A stretch of 64,000 nt of DNA from NCBI RefSeq assembly GCF_003999995.1, contig NZ_RJAD01000001.1, positions 1,116,001-1,180,000 of the forward strand. The letters are read 5' to 3'. Source of the stretch: Microbacterium sulfonylureivorans. GTDB lineage: Bacteria > Actinomycetota > Actinomycetes > Actinomycetales > Microbacteriaceae. Position 1 is the first letter of the stretch. Every line of letters begins with the position of its first letter. The translations under genes and the position numbers were made by a program. Positions 40,242 through 48,846 of this stretch are shown here, in pieces. The notes under the pieces were generated by a model that saw only the letters and a list, made by a program, of their open reading frames with translations, was not told the origin of the DNA and searched no databases.

Positions 40242-41717
40242 TCACGACGCGTCGGACGCCCCCCACAGGACTCCCCGGCGCACCCGTTCGGCCTCGTCCT
40301 GAGCATCCGGGACGAGCCGGGCGAGCCCGCTTCCCGACAGCCAGGCCCCGACCGCCGCGAGGCCGCGCTCGGCCGCGACGGCGGCGCGTGCGGCGGCCGT
40401 GGCCTCGGCGTGACCCCACGCCGAGGGGGGTCGCGCGAGGGTGAAGACCGACCGGTGGACCCCGCGCACCGCGTCTGCCGGGATCTCGACGCCGAGGAGC
40501 GCGGATGCCTCCGCCCGCGCCATCGCGGCGATCTCGGCGTCGCCGAGGCCCGTGGTCGGCAACGCGCCGTCGGCGCCGTCGAACGCGACGCTGAGCACGT
40601 GCCGGCCGGGGCCGGCAGCGCGGGCGAGCCATTCCCATCGCGCGGTCTGATGGACGAGGCCGGACGCCCGGAGCGCACCGGGGACGGCGTAGACCTCCGC
40701 GCCGCGTGGGGCGACGTCGAGGGCCGGGGCGTCGACGACCAGCGTGACGACCTCGCGGGTGGGCGCGGCATCCGTCGCCTCGGCCACGGCATCGGCGACG
40801 AGCGGCGACAGGAGCGTCCGTGCGGCGGCCTGGTCCGTCGCGACGAAGACCACGTCGGCCGGGAGGACCTCCCGCGAAGCGCCGTCGCCGGTCGGATCGA
40901 GCGTGACGGCCCACCGATCGCCGTCGCGTTCGAGCGCCGACGCGCGGGCGTCGGTGACGAGGTCGGCGCCGAGTTCGCCGAGCCGCTGCACGAGAGCGTC
41001 GACGAGGCGCGGCATCCCGCCCTCGAGACTCTCGACCGCAGCGCCCGTCGGGCGGTCGACGAGCAGGTCGGCGACGGCGCCGCCCAGCGAACCGGTGCGG
41101 GTGAGCGCCGAGCCAAGGCCCGGCGCGGCGACGCTGACGTCGACGTGACCCGGGCCGATTCCGAAGCGGCCGAAGGCGAGGGGCGCGACGATGCGGTCGA
41201 GCACGGCGTCGCCCATGCGGGTGCGCACGAGCCTGCCGAGATTGCGCTCCTTGCCGATCGTGAGCGGCGGACGCAGCCGGTCGAGGTACGCGCGCCACGC
41301 GCCGCCGAGTCCGATGAACGGGCGGACATCCTCGGCCCACGGATTCGCCGGGATGCCGAGAACGGATTCGCCCGGGAGCGGGGCGGCCGCGCCGCGGTCG
41401 AGTCCGGCGATCCAGGTGCGATCGTCGCGCGGCGCGACGACGAGGTCGCTCAGACCGAGCTCGTCCACGAGCGTGCGCACGGCGCCGCCCGCGGTGGACC
41501 AGCACGTCGCCCCGGTGCCGACACGGAGCCCGTCCACCTCGGCTTCGGCGACCGTGCCGCCGAACGATCCCGTCGCCTCCAGCACCGTGACGGGCATCCC
41601 GACCTTCGCGCACTCGAGAGCGGCGACCAGACCCGCGACGCCGCCGCCGATGACGACGACCTTCGTCTCGTGCGCGTGGGTGACGAGTTCGTCGAACGGT
41701 TCGGGCGTCTCGGGCAT
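40242..41717 (-). CDS. hemY: Protoporphyrinogen/coproporphyrinogen oxidase (HemY/CgoX type)
   Basis: A 491-residue FAD-dependent oxidase. The dinucleotide motif KVVVIGGGVAGLVAALECAKVG is near residue 20, then VLEATGSFGG, the TGATCWSTAGGAVRTLVDELGL segment, and a C-terminal AVGAWLSGSGLARLV loop that should contact FAD. Actinobacteria use this enzyme for coproporphyrinogen III (CgoX) in the coproporphyrin-dependent haem pathway. Start ATG 41717 follows a GGAGG; ATG 41726 and 41747 are in frame but less likely. It is the second haem-pathway gene in the window after hemD; no other haem genes are adjacent. Confidence 0.85.
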   Translation of the reverse strand: MPETPEPFDELVTHAHETKVVVIGGGVAGLVAALECAKVGMPVTVLEATGSFGGTVAEAEVDGLRVGTGATCWSTAGGAVRTLVDELGLSDLVVAPRDDRTWIAGLDRGAAAPLPGESVLGIPANPWAEDVRPFIGLGGAWRAYLDRLRPPLTIGKERNLGRLVRTRMGDAVLDRIVAPLAFGRFGIGPGHVDVSVAAPGLGSALTRTGSLGGAVADLLVDRPTGAAVESLEGGMPRLVDALVQRLGELGADLVTDARASALERDGDRWAVTLDPTGDGASREVLPADVVFVATDQAAARTLLSPLVADAVAEATDAAPTREVVTLVVDAPALDVAPRGAEVYAVPGALRASGLVHQTARWEWLARAAGPGRHVLSVAFDGADGALPTTGLGDAEIAAMARAEASALLGVEIPADAVRGVHRSVFTLARPPSAWGHAEATAAARAAVAAERGLAAVGAWLSGSGLARLVPDAQDEAERVRRGVLWGASDAS

Positions 41718-41779
41718 GGGCTCCATCCTCCCATCCGCCGCGATCACCGCCGGGGTCGCGCCGCGAAACGGGCGGGTGC

Positions 41780-41785
41780 GAGACT
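41780..41785 (+). promoter_or_regulatory. Leaderless -10 of HhH-GPD gene
   Basis: GAGACT, six bases before ATG 41792. Confidence 0.4.
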
Positions 41786-41791
41786 GGCCAC

Positions 41792-42373
41792 ATGAGCCTC
41801 CACATCACGGGCGACGACACCGCCGACCGCCTGCTCACCGACGACCCCCTCGCGCTCCTCATCGGCATGCTGCTCGACCAGCAGGTGGCGATGGAGACGG
41901 CGTTCGCCGGTCCGCTCAAGATCTCGGAGCGCGCCGGCACCCTCGACGCCGCCGCGCTCGCGACCTTCGATCCCGAGGCGTTCGCCGAGCTCTTCAAGGC
42001 GACACCCGCCGTGCATCGGTTCCCCGGATCGATGGCGGGTCGCGTGCAGTCGCTGTGCGCCGGCATCGCGCAGGACTGGCACGGCGACGCCTCGGCGATC
42101 TGGACGGACGGCGACCCCGACGGCCCGACGGTCCTCGCCCGGCTCAAGGCGCTGCCGGGCTTCGGCGAGCAGAAGGCGAAGATCTTCCTCGCGCTCCTCG
42201 GCAAGCAGTACGGGTACGACGGCGCGGGGTGGCGCGAGGCATCCGCTCCCTATGGCGAAGAAGGATCGCACCGCAGCGTCGCCGACATCGTCTCGCCGGA
42301 GTCGCTCACGCTGGTGCGCGAGCACAAGCGGGCCATGAAGGCCGCGGCGAAGTCCGGGGGCGGAGGCGTCTGA
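41792..42373 (+). CDS. HhH-GPD-type base excision repair protein
   Basis: A 193-residue protein with an HhH-GPD-like fold. LLIGMLLDQQVAMETAFAGPLKISER resembles the start of the helical domain, and the hairpin LPGFGEQKAKIFLALLGKQYG is the DNA-binding HhH motif. No iron-sulfur cysteines are visible, and the catalytic Asp or Lys of specific glycosylases is not obvious. It may be the compact HhH-GPD family of unknown substrate common in actinobacteria. The stop overlaps the next gene start (TGATG), so translation is coupled to the DUF1801 gene. Confidence 0.85.
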   Translation: MSLHITGDDTADRLLTDDPLALLIGMLLDQQVAMETAFAGPLKISERAGTLDAAALATFDPEAFAELFKATPAVHRFPGSMAGRVQSLCAGIAQDWHGDASAIWTDGDPDGPTVLARLKALPGFGEQKAKIFLALLGKQYGYDGAGWREASAPYGEEGSHRSVADIVSPESLTLVREHKRAMKAAAKSGGGGV

Positions 42374-42795
42374 TGCAGAAGACCGGCGGCAGCGTGGCCG
42401 CGTTCATCGCAGGGGTCACGCCGGCGAAGCGGCAGCGGGATGCCTCGACCATGGTCGCTCTCATGCGGGAGATCACCGGCCGCGAGCCGGAGCTGTGGGG
42501 CACGATCATCGGCTTCGGCTCGTGCCATTACCGCTACCCGACCGGAACCGAGGGCGACGTGCCCATCGCCGCGTTCGCCCCTCGCCGCCAGGCGACCACG
42601 GTCTACCTGCTCGACACCGGCGCGCACGCGGACGAGCTCGCCCGGCTCGGACCGCACGACACCGGCGCCGGATGCCTGTACCTCAAGGATCTCGAGGCGG
42701 TCGACGCCGACGTGCTCCGTGGAATGATCGCCGAGGACTACCGGCGCGTGCTCGACGGCGACACCGGCACCGCGACATACACCGTCACCGACTGA
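42373..42795 (+). CDS. DUF1801 family protein
   Basis: A 140-residue small protein. VAAFIAGVTPAKRQRDASTMVALMREITGREPELWGTIIGFGSCHYRYPTGTEGDVPIAAFAPRRQATTVYLLDTGAH... matches the DUF1801/YdhG fold. The conserved RYPTGTEG and GAGCLYLKDLEAVDADVLRGMI segments are present. The function is unknown. ATG 42373 overlaps the HhH-GPD stop by one base; the long frame from 41191 is a shadow. Confidence 0.83.
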   Translation: MQKTGGSVAAFIAGVTPAKRQRDASTMVALMREITGREPELWGTIIGFGSCHYRYPTGTEGDVPIAAFAPRRQATTVYLLDTGAHADELARLGPHDTGAGCLYLKDLEAVDADVLRGMIAEDYRRVLDGDTGTATYTVTD

Positions 42796-42866
42796 GCGTC
42801 GGGCGAGCGTGCACGAATCACCGCGCCGCCGGCGCGGAACTCGCCGTTCGCGACCTCTCGCCAGGG

Positions 42867-43652
42867 CTATTGCAGGACGCGTCCGCTCGCCGCGAGCGTC
42901 AGCCGGCGGGGCATCAGCCGGGCGAGCGTCGACGCCACCGCGTTGAGCCGGCCCGAGACGAAGCTCGCCCGCCCGTTCGGCCGATCGAGTTCGCGCAGCG
43001 CCCTGGTCACGACCTGCTCGGACGTCTCGAATCGGCCGACCGAGGCATCCCACGTGCCGACCACCTCGAAGAACTCGGTGCGCGTCGCCCCCGGGCTCAC
43101 AGCAAGCACGCGCAGCCCCGACCCGCGTGTCTCGTACGCGATCGCCTCGGTGAGGCTCAGCACGAACGCCTTCGTCGCTCCGTAGACGGCCATGTTCGGG
43201 CACGGCTGATATGCGGCCGTGCTCGCGACGCCCACGAGCGCGCCGGTGCCGGCGGCGACGAGGTCGGGCAGGAACTCGCGCGTGAGCGCCGTCAGCGTCG
43301 CGACGTTGACCTGCACCATCTCGGCCGTGCGCGCGGCATCCGCGTCGACGAGCGCACCACGCATGCCGAAGCCCGCGTTGTTGACCAGCGTCTGGATCCG
43401 GATGCCCCGTCCCTCGAGCTCCTCGCGCAGCCGCGTCGCCGCGTCCGGCGTCGCCAGGTCGAGCGGGATCGGCGTCGCGGTGACGCTGTGCTCGCGGGCG
43501 AGGCGCCCGGCGAGGTCACGGAGCCGGTCCTCGCGGCGCGCGACGAGCACGACGTCGGCCCCCCGCGCGGCGAACTGCGACGCGAACTCGACGCCGAGCC
43601 CGGCGCTCGCACCGGTGATGAGCGCGGTCGTGCCGCGATAGTTCATGGCCAT
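42867..43652 (-). CDS. SDR family NAD(P)-dependent oxidoreductase
   Basis: A 261-residue classical-type SDR. The motifs are TGASAGLG for NADP binding, a DLATPDA adenine-loop, NNAGFG, then the catalytic Ser (VASTAAYQPCPNMAVYGATK) with Tyr-Gly-Ala-Thr-Lys. The residues after SRREDRL favour NADPH. It probably reduces a ketone or fatty acyl substrate. Start ATG 43652 is six bases from TAGCCT, and the alternative ATG at 43646 is two codons in. It is convergent with the DUF1801 gene. Confidence 0.9.
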   Translation of the reverse strand: MAMNYRGTTALITGASAGLGVEFASQFAARGADVVLVARREDRLRDLAGRLAREHSVTATPIPLDLATPDAATRLREELEGRGIRIQTLVNNAGFGMRGALVDADAARTAEMVQVNVATLTALTREFLPDLVAAGTGALVGVASTAAYQPCPNMAVYGATKAFVLSLTEAIAYETRGSGLRVLAVSPGATRTEFFEVVGTWDASVGRFETSEQVVTRALRELDRPNGRASFVSGRLNAVASTLARLMPRRLTLAASGRVLQ

Positions 43653-43658
43653 CCAGCC

Positions 43659-43664
43659 AGGCTA
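43659..43664 (-). promoter_or_regulatory. Leaderless -10 of SDR gene
   Basis: TAGCCT on the minus strand, six bases before ATG 43652. Confidence 0.55.
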
Positions 43665-43763
43665 GGCCCGCCCGGCCGCGCACCGACCGCCGAGGGTGCA
43701 CGAATCACGACAAGCGCCCGGGCGATCGGTCGTTCGTGGACGCTCGGCGGGATCCGCGGGGGG

Positions 43764-45149
43764 CTAGGCGCCCTGGAGACGCTCCCCCAGATACGCGTGC
43801 AGGCCGTCGAGCGGCACGCGCTCCTGGCCCATCGTGTCGCGGTCGCGCACGGTGACGGCGCGGTCGTCGAGCGAGTCGAAGTCGACCGTGACGCAGAACG
43901 GCGTGCCGATCTCGTCCTGGCGACGGTAACGGCGGCCGATGGCGCCGGCGTCGTCGAAGTCGATGTTCCACTCGCCACGCAGGTCTTCGGCCACCTCGCG
44001 GGCGATCGGCGACAGCTGCTCGTTGCGCGACAGCGGGAGGATCGCCGCCTTGACCGGCGCCAGACGCGGGTCGAGCTTGAGGACCGTGCGGGTGTCGGTG
44101 CCGCCCTTCGCGTTCGGCGCCTCCTCCTCGTGGTACGCGTCGACGAGGAACGCCATCATGGCGCGCGTGAGACCGAAAGACGGCTCGATGACGTACGGGG
44201 TGTACTTCTCGCCCGACGCCTGGTCGAAGTAGGTGAGGCTCTGGCCAGACGCCCCGGTGTGACTGGAGAGGTCGTAGTCGGTGCGGTTGGCGACGCCCAT
44301 GAGCTCGCCCCACTCCTTGCCCGGGAAGCCGAAGCGGTACTCGACGTCGATCGTGCCGGCCGAGTAGTGCGCGCGGTCGTCTTCGGGCACGTCGTAGCGC
44401 CGCATGTTGCCGGGGTCGATGCCGAGGTCGGTGAACCAGTTCCAGCAGTCCTCGACCCACGCCTTGAACCACTCGTCGGCGTCGGCCGGAGGGGTGAAGA
44501 ACTCGATCTCCATCTGCTCGAACTCGCGCGTGCGGAAGATGAAGTTGCCGGGCGTGATCTCGTTGCGGAACGCCTTGCCGACCTGGCCGATGCCGAACGG
44601 CGGCTTCTTGCGCGACGCGGTGAGGACGTTCGAGAAGTTCACGAAGATGCCCTGGGCGGTCTCGGGGCGCAGGTAGTGCAGGCCCGACTCGTCGTCGACG
44701 ACGCCGAGATACGTCTTCACCAGGCCGGAGAACGCCTTCGGCTCGGTGTACTGGCCCTTGTTGCCGCAGTTGGGACAGGGAACGTCGGCGAGACCGTTCT
44801 CGGCCGGGCGGCCCTTGCGCGCCTCGAAGTCCTCGATCAGGTTGTCGGCGCGGAAGCGCTTGTGACAGTGGAGGCACTCGACCAGCGGGTCGGTGAAGGT
44901 CGCGACGTGTCCGGATGCCTCCCACACGCGCTTGGGCAGGATGATCGACGAGTCGAGGCCGACCATGTCGCCGCGGCCGCGGACGAACGTCTGCCACCAC
45001 TGGCGGCGGATGTTCTCCTTGAGCTCGGTTCCGAGGGGACCGTAGTCCCACGCCGAACGGGATCCGCCGTAGATCTCGCCCGCCTGGAAGACGAACCCGC
45101 GGTGGCGGGCGAGGGCGATGACTTTGTCGAGGCGGGACTGCTCGGCCAC
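43764..45149 (-). CDS. glyS: Glycyl-tRNA synthetase
   Basis: A 461-residue class II synthetase of the single-chain alpha2 type. It starts [29 protein letters not shown] at GTG 45149, preceded by TTGGAG five bases upstream, and has the class II motifs (PRTAQG-like [38 protein letters not shown]), two CxxC zinc pairs (CLHCHKRF and CPNCGNKG) and the C-terminal anticodon-binding domain. The longer in-frame ORF from 45215 starts at a TTG and adds 22 residues not seen in the family; I rejected it. It charges tRNA-Gly and is presumably essential. Confidence 0.93.
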   Translation of the reverse strand: MAEQSRLDKVIALARHRGFVFQAGEIYGGSRSAWDYGPLGTELKENIRRQWWQTFVRGRGDMVGLDSSIILPKRVWEASGHVATFTDPLVECLHCHKRFRADNLIEDFEARKGRPAENGLADVPCPNCGNKGQYTEPKAFSGLVKTYLGVVDDESGLHYLRPETAQGIFVNFSNVLTASRKKPPFGIGQVGKAFRNEITPGNFIFRTREFEQMEIEFFTPPADADEWFKAWVEDCWNWFTDLGIDPGNMRRYDVPEDDRAHYSAGTIDVEYRFGFPGKEWGELMGVANRTDYDLSSHTGASGQSLTYFDQASGEKYTPYVIEPSFGLTRAMMAFLVDAYHEEEAPNAKGGTDTRTVLKLDPRLAPVKAAILPLSRNEQLSPIAREVAEDLRGEWNIDFDDAGAIGRRYRRQDEIGTPFCVTVDFDSLDDRAVTVRDRDTMGQERVPLDGLHAYLGERLQGA

Positions 45150-45214
45150 GGTGGCTCCAATGGTCGGGAGGGAGAAGTGCGGAATCGCGGGGCCGCGGAA
45201 CGCGGCATCCGTCA

Positions 45215-45220
45215 AGTTTA
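45215..45220 (-). promoter_or_regulatory. -10 box of glyS
   Basis: TAAACT on the minus strand. It lies six bases before an ATG at 45208 that is out of frame with glyS, so the transcript would carry a leader of about 60 bases before GTG 45149. Confidence 0.5.
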
Positions 45221-45382
45221 GCCAGCCGGGGGCGGTCGAACCGCCGCTCCTCTGTGAGGCGCTTCTGTGCCGCGGCGACCGCCGCGCCGATGGTCTTCAG
45301 CCCGTGGTCGGCGCTGCAGATCGACGAGCTGCGCCGCTCGGGGGTCATCGGGCGCTGACGTCGCCCGGCCTCGTCCGCGCGA

Positions 45383-46420
45383 TCAGTCGCGCGGCGCGGA
45401 GGTGGGTGTAGGACCGGTGTCGTCCGACGCCTGGTCGAACTCGCGGTCCCACTCCCGCAGCTCCTTGCGCCGGCCGATGAGTCCGTCGAGGGAGACCTGG
45501 AAGTGCAGCCCCCGGCGGGCGTTGACCTGCTTGATGTTCTCGACCAGCTCGACGGAGAACGCCGACACGGCGGTGCGCACCTCGTCGACGCGCTCGGCGG
45601 GGTCGTCCCACAGGTCGGGATGGGTGAGGATGTCGAGCAGGTAGTCCCGGTCGAGCGCGCCCGTCAGCTTGCGCAGCGTCTCGCCGTACTCGACGGCGGC
45701 GGTCGCGCGCTGGCCCTCCTCCCCCTTGCGGTCGAGGCGGGCGAACAGCTCGGTGGTGTTGCTCGCGATCGTCTGGACGTGCCGGGCGAACTCGCTCGCA
45801 CCGGCGATCCCCCCGGCACCCGCGCGGTCGTACTCGGGCACCAGCGCCTGCAGCGTGTTGACATGGGTGCGCACGAGGTCGGGGAGCTGATGACGGCCCA
45901 CGACGGGACGCGAGCGCCGGCGCGACCGCACGACCCCGAAGACCACGGCCCCGGCCGCGGCGAGCACGGCGACGCCGAGCGCGATGCCGATGAACGGACC
46001 CGCATCACCCGAGCTGGGTGCGGGCGCCTCGGGCGTGACGGCGATCACGCCTTGGATCGTCTCGGTGAGCGCGGCGTCGACGTCGGCGGCCGACGCCTCC
46101 GCCTCGTTCGCGATCCGCAGCGCCTCGCCCCGCTCGAGCACGTTCGATCCGGCCGAGAGGTCGTCGCCCACCGCGATGACGATCGTGTCGTACTCCGGGT
46201 GCGCGCCGGCGAGCTCGGAGAGGATCTCGGATCCGGATGCCTCGAGCCCGGCGTTGTCGGAGAACACCGCCACGCCGATCGAGGCGTCGCCGATCTCGGC
46301 GGCGAGCTGGTCGTGGAGCGCCGCGGCGCCGGGCACCTCGGACGACACGTACACGCCGTCCGTGCCGAGCGCCTCGACGGCGTCGTCGACGTAGCTCTGT
46401 CCGTCCATCGCGGTGCGCAT
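45383..46420 (-). CDS. Membrane protein with an Rv1476-like (DUF6676-like) domain
   Basis: A 345-residue protein. The N-terminal part (about 1-135; VDDAVEALGTDGVYVSSEVPGAAALHDQLAAEIGDASIGVAVFSD ... VLERGEALRIANEAEASAADVDAALTETIQGV) resembles the Rv1476/TPM-like extracytoplasmic domain. One TM segment (FIGIALGVAVLAAAGAVVFGVVRSRRRSR) follows at about residues 145-165, then a cytoplasmic helical part with VRTHVNTLQALVPEYDR and NARRGLHFQVSLDGLIGRRKELREWDREFDQ. It is 15 bases after the VWA lipoprotein gene, same strand, so the two are probably an operon. The function is unknown. Confidence 0.65.
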   Translation of the reverse strand: MRTAMDGQSYVDDAVEALGTDGVYVSSEVPGAAALHDQLAAEIGDASIGVAVFSDNAGLEASGSEILSELAGAHPEYDTIVIAVGDDLSAGSNVLERGEALRIANEAEASAADVDAALTETIQGVIAVTPEAPAPSSGDAGPFIGIALGVAVLAAAGAVVFGVVRSRRRSRPVVGRHQLPDLVRTHVNTLQALVPEYDRAGAGGIAGASEFARHVQTIASNTTELFARLDRKGEEGQRATAAVEYGETLRKLTGALDRDYLLDILTHPDLWDDPAERVDEVRTAVSAFSVELVENIKQVNARRGLHFQVSLDGLIGRRKELREWDREFDQASDDTGPTPTSAPRD

Positions 46421-46435
46421 CCGTCGTTCCGTGGC

Positions 46436-48307
46436 CTAGAAGTTGTTGATGACCGACGCGAAGACGAGGTCGATCTTCGCGGGATCCGACGCGTCGAACC
46501 ACTGGCCGCCGGTGGCCTCGGCGATGCGCTGCAGCGCGCCGGTGTCGGCGCCCTCGCCGTACGCGATCGGGAAGATCCGCACGGGAGCGTCGTCGCCGCC
46601 CTCGCGGGATGCCTTGCCGATCTTGGCGACGAGGGAGTCGAGGGAGATGCTCGAGTCGGTGTCCTGCCCGTCCGAGAGCACGACGATCGCGTTGATCCGA
46701 CCGGGCTCGGCGCGCGCCGTCATCTCGTCGTACGCGACCGCGATCGCGTCGTACAGGGGCGTGCCTTCACGGGTCGCGAAGCGCAGATCGTCGAGCGAGG
46801 ACTCCACGGACTCGCGGTCGGACGCCAGCGGGGTGACGTCGCGCAGCACGACGAGGTTCTCGCCCGCCTCGGACTCGACGCCGGTCGTGAAAGCCCACAC
46901 CCCGACCTCGTCGGTCGAGCGGAAGTGGCCGAGCGTCGCCTGGGCGCCTTCGATCGCTCCGTCGAGCTTCGACCGGCCGTCGCCGATCGGCTCGTCCATC
47001 GAGCCCGAGATGTCGATGACCTCGAGCACCGACGAGGGCTTGCGGATCTGCGTCCACTGGTCGATCGCGGCCGACACCACATCGACCTCGGGGCGGGGCA
47101 GCGTCACCGCGGGCCCGGCGGGGTCGACGCCGTACTCGGCCGTGAACAGGTCGCCCAGCGGGACGGACTCGTCGAGCGGCCGGAAGCCGTACTCGGGGAG
47201 GATCTCCTGAGCCGCGGCCGTCTGCACGAAAGCCGCGAACGCGGCGCCCGCCTCGGCCTGCACGTCGGTGACCCAGTCGGCGCCGAGGACGGTGATGGGG
47301 TTGTCGGACCACATCGAGCCGCCCGCCGGATACACCGCGACGAGCTTCTCCTTCGGGGGCGTCAGCGTCTCGCCGGGCTGCACCGTGTGCGAGTCGGGGT
47401 TGCCCTGGTTGTAGTTGAGGAGCGAGGTCTCCTCGAGAGCGACCGCCGAGACGTATCCCGACCCGCCCGCACCGTTCTGCGTCTCGTCGTAGAGAGTGGT
47501 CAGCACCTTGCCCGTGGTGTCGCCGTAGTGGATGACGCACTCCTCGAACACACGCGAGAAGTCCGCGGCCGCGGCGACGTCGGCGGCGGTGAGGCCCTCT
47601 GTCTTGCCTGCCGCCTCGTACGACTGCATCAGGATCGCCGAGAGTCCGGTGGTCGACGTGTTGGGGTTCGTCTTCGAGATCTTGAACGATCCCCAGAGGT
47701 CCTTGCCCACGCTGCCCCAGCCCTCGGGATCCTGGCACAGACGCTCGAAGTCGGTGATGCCGATCTCGCTGCCCGGGTACCCCAGCGCTTTGGCCATCGT
47801 CTCAGGCACGCCGAACACGACGGGCGTGTGGGTGAACGACTCGGGCTCGCCGACGAGGGCGGGGAATGCCGCGGCCGCCACCCGCTCGGTCCACACCGTC
47901 GAAGCCGGGGACCACATGGTCGGCCAGCGGCGCGTGTCGTCGTCGGGCCAGTCCTGCCCGGAGGTGAGGAACCGCGTCGCATCGCCCGACGAGACGTTGA
48001 TCGGGCGCACCGTGGCGCACTCGTCGAGCGCGTCGTGCTCGGGCGACTCCTTGAACGCGTCCGCCAGCGCGTCGAGCATGTTGACCTTCTCGGAGGATGT
48101 CGCGACGACGACGCTGGTGCAGCCGTCGTCGGCGAAGTCGCCGTCACCGAAGTCGCCCCCCTCGGTGCCGTCGCCCGTGCACGCGCTCAGCACGATGGCG
48201 ACGGCGAGGACGCCCGCACCGAAGACGGCGCGCCGGGCACGCGCCCGTGAGCGCACGGGGAGGAAGGGCGAGGAGTCGGCGGGCACCCGCCGAGGTCGGG
48301 CTGGCAT
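46436..48307 (-). CDS. Lipoprotein with substrate-binding-like and VWA domains
   Basis: A 623-residue lipoprotein. Residues 1-45 give a signal with lipobox LSAC (Cys43), then an acidic linker. Residues about 55-400 resemble an extracellular solute-binding protein (SEKVNMLDALADAFKESPEHD, PESFTHTPVVFGVPETMAKALGYPGSEIGITDF, YPAGGSMWSDNPITVLGADW). Residues about 425-620 are a VWA domain with MIDAS DxSxS as Asp432-Ile-Ser434-Gly-Ser436 and a later VVLSDGQDTDSS. The fusion binds metal-dependent protein partners on the outer face of the membrane. ATG 48307 is six bases from TAGGCT. It is upstream of the Rv1476-like gene. Confidence 0.85.
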   Translation of the reverse strand: MPARPRRVPADSSPFLPVRSRARARRAVFGAGVLAVAIVLSACTGDGTEGGDFGDGDFADDGCTSVVVATSSEKVNMLDALADAFKESPEHDALDECATVRPINVSSGDATRFLTSGQDWPDDDTRRWPTMWSPASTVWTERVAAAAFPALVGEPESFTHTPVVFGVPETMAKALGYPGSEIGITDFERLCQDPEGWGSVGKDLWGSFKISKTNPNTSTTGLSAILMQSYEAAGKTEGLTAADVAAAADFSRVFEECVIHYGDTTGKVLTTLYDETQNGAGGSGYVSAVALEETSLLNYNQGNPDSHTVQPGETLTPPKEKLVAVYPAGGSMWSDNPITVLGADWVTDVQAEAGAAFAAFVQTAAAQEILPEYGFRPLDESVPLGDLFTAEYGVDPAGPAVTLPRPEVDVVSAAIDQWTQIRKPSSVLEVIDISGSMDEPIGDGRSKLDGAIEGAQATLGHFRSTDEVGVWAFTTGVESEAGENLVVLRDVTPLASDRESVESSLDDLRFATREGTPLYDAIAVAYDEMTARAEPGRINAIVVLSDGQDTDSSISLDSLVAKIGKASREGGDDAPVRIFPIAYGEGADTGALQRIAEATGGQWFDASDPAKIDLVFASVINNF

Positions 48308-48313
48308 GGGGCC

Positions 48314-48319
48314 AGCCTA
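48314..48319 (-). promoter_or_regulatory. Leaderless -10 of the VWA lipoprotein gene
   Basis: TAGGCT on the minus strand, six bases before ATG 48307. Confidence 0.55.
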
Positions 48320-48407
48320 AGGCTCGCCGCCGCAACATCGCAGTGCGGCGGAGCGACTTTGTGGACGAGTCCCCGGGCGGCCCGCCGGTGCGCTCACGGC
48401 GATTCCG

Positions 48408-48785
48408 TCAGGAGACGAACCTGATCGCCATCGGGTACTGGTACCACTCGCCGCGGTTCGACTTCACGGCCGCGACGATGCACAGCACGATGTTGAGGAT
48501 GTACGCGGCGAAGATGATGAAGAACCCGATGAACACGATGCTGAGGACGCCGCCCACCAGGTAGGCGATCAGCAGCGTGAGCTGGAAGTTCAGCGCCGTC
48601 GCCGTGTGCGCCCGCACGAACGGTCCGCGATCCTTCAGAACGATGTAGCCGATCAGGGCGGGGAGGAAGTTGAAGAACAGTCCGCCGACGTTGACGAGCG
48701 TCGCCCACATCTTCTCGTCGGACGGGTTCATCGGCTGCGCGGCGGCGTACGGGGAGGCCGGCGGGTACGGCGGAGGCGTGGTCAC
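48408..48785 (-). CDS. DUF4870 membrane protein
   Basis: A 125-residue protein with a Pro/Tyr-rich N-terminus (TTPPPYPPASPYAAAQPMNPSDEKMWATLVNVGG) and three TM segments, then a conserved LLIAYLVGGVLSIVFIGFFIIFAAYILNIVLCIVAAVKSNRGEWYQYPMAIRFV. The KDRGPFVRAHTATALNFQLT motif is the DUF4870 signature. The family's role is unknown; members are envelope proteins. The start is GTG 48785, six bases from TAGGCT. It is divergent from nothing and lies between the VWA unit and the FMN oxidase, all on the same strand. Confidence 0.88.
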   Translation of the reverse strand: MTTPPPYPPASPYAAAQPMNPSDEKMWATLVNVGGLFFNFLPALIGYIVLKDRGPFVRAHTATALNFQLTLLIAYLVGGVLSIVFIGFFIIFAAYILNIVLCIVAAVKSNRGEWYQYPMAIRFVS

Positions 48786-48791
48786 CGCATC

Positions 48792-48797
48792 AGCCTA
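48792..48797 (-). promoter_or_regulatory. Leaderless -10 of the DUF4870 gene
   Basis: TAGGCT on the minus strand, six bases before GTG 48785. Confidence 0.55.
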
Positions 48798-48846
48798 GGG
48801 CGAGGCATCCGCTCGGCGCACGGGGGCTGTCCCCCGAACGGCGGTC

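Noticed and set aside
45150..45215. Longer glyS start at TTG 45215
   Set aside because: It adds residues that glycyl-tRNA synthetases do not have and ignores the Shine-Dalgarno before GTG 45149.
42495..45221. A 908-codon plus-strand frame over the SDR and glyS genes
   Set aside because: Both genes on the minus strand are clear families, so this is a shadow.
45503..48250. A 915-codon plus-strand frame over the VWA and Rv1476-like genes
   Set aside because: Same reason: the opposite strand has a lipobox, a MIDAS motif and leaderless signals, and this frame is His/Arg/Gly-rich without family resemblance.
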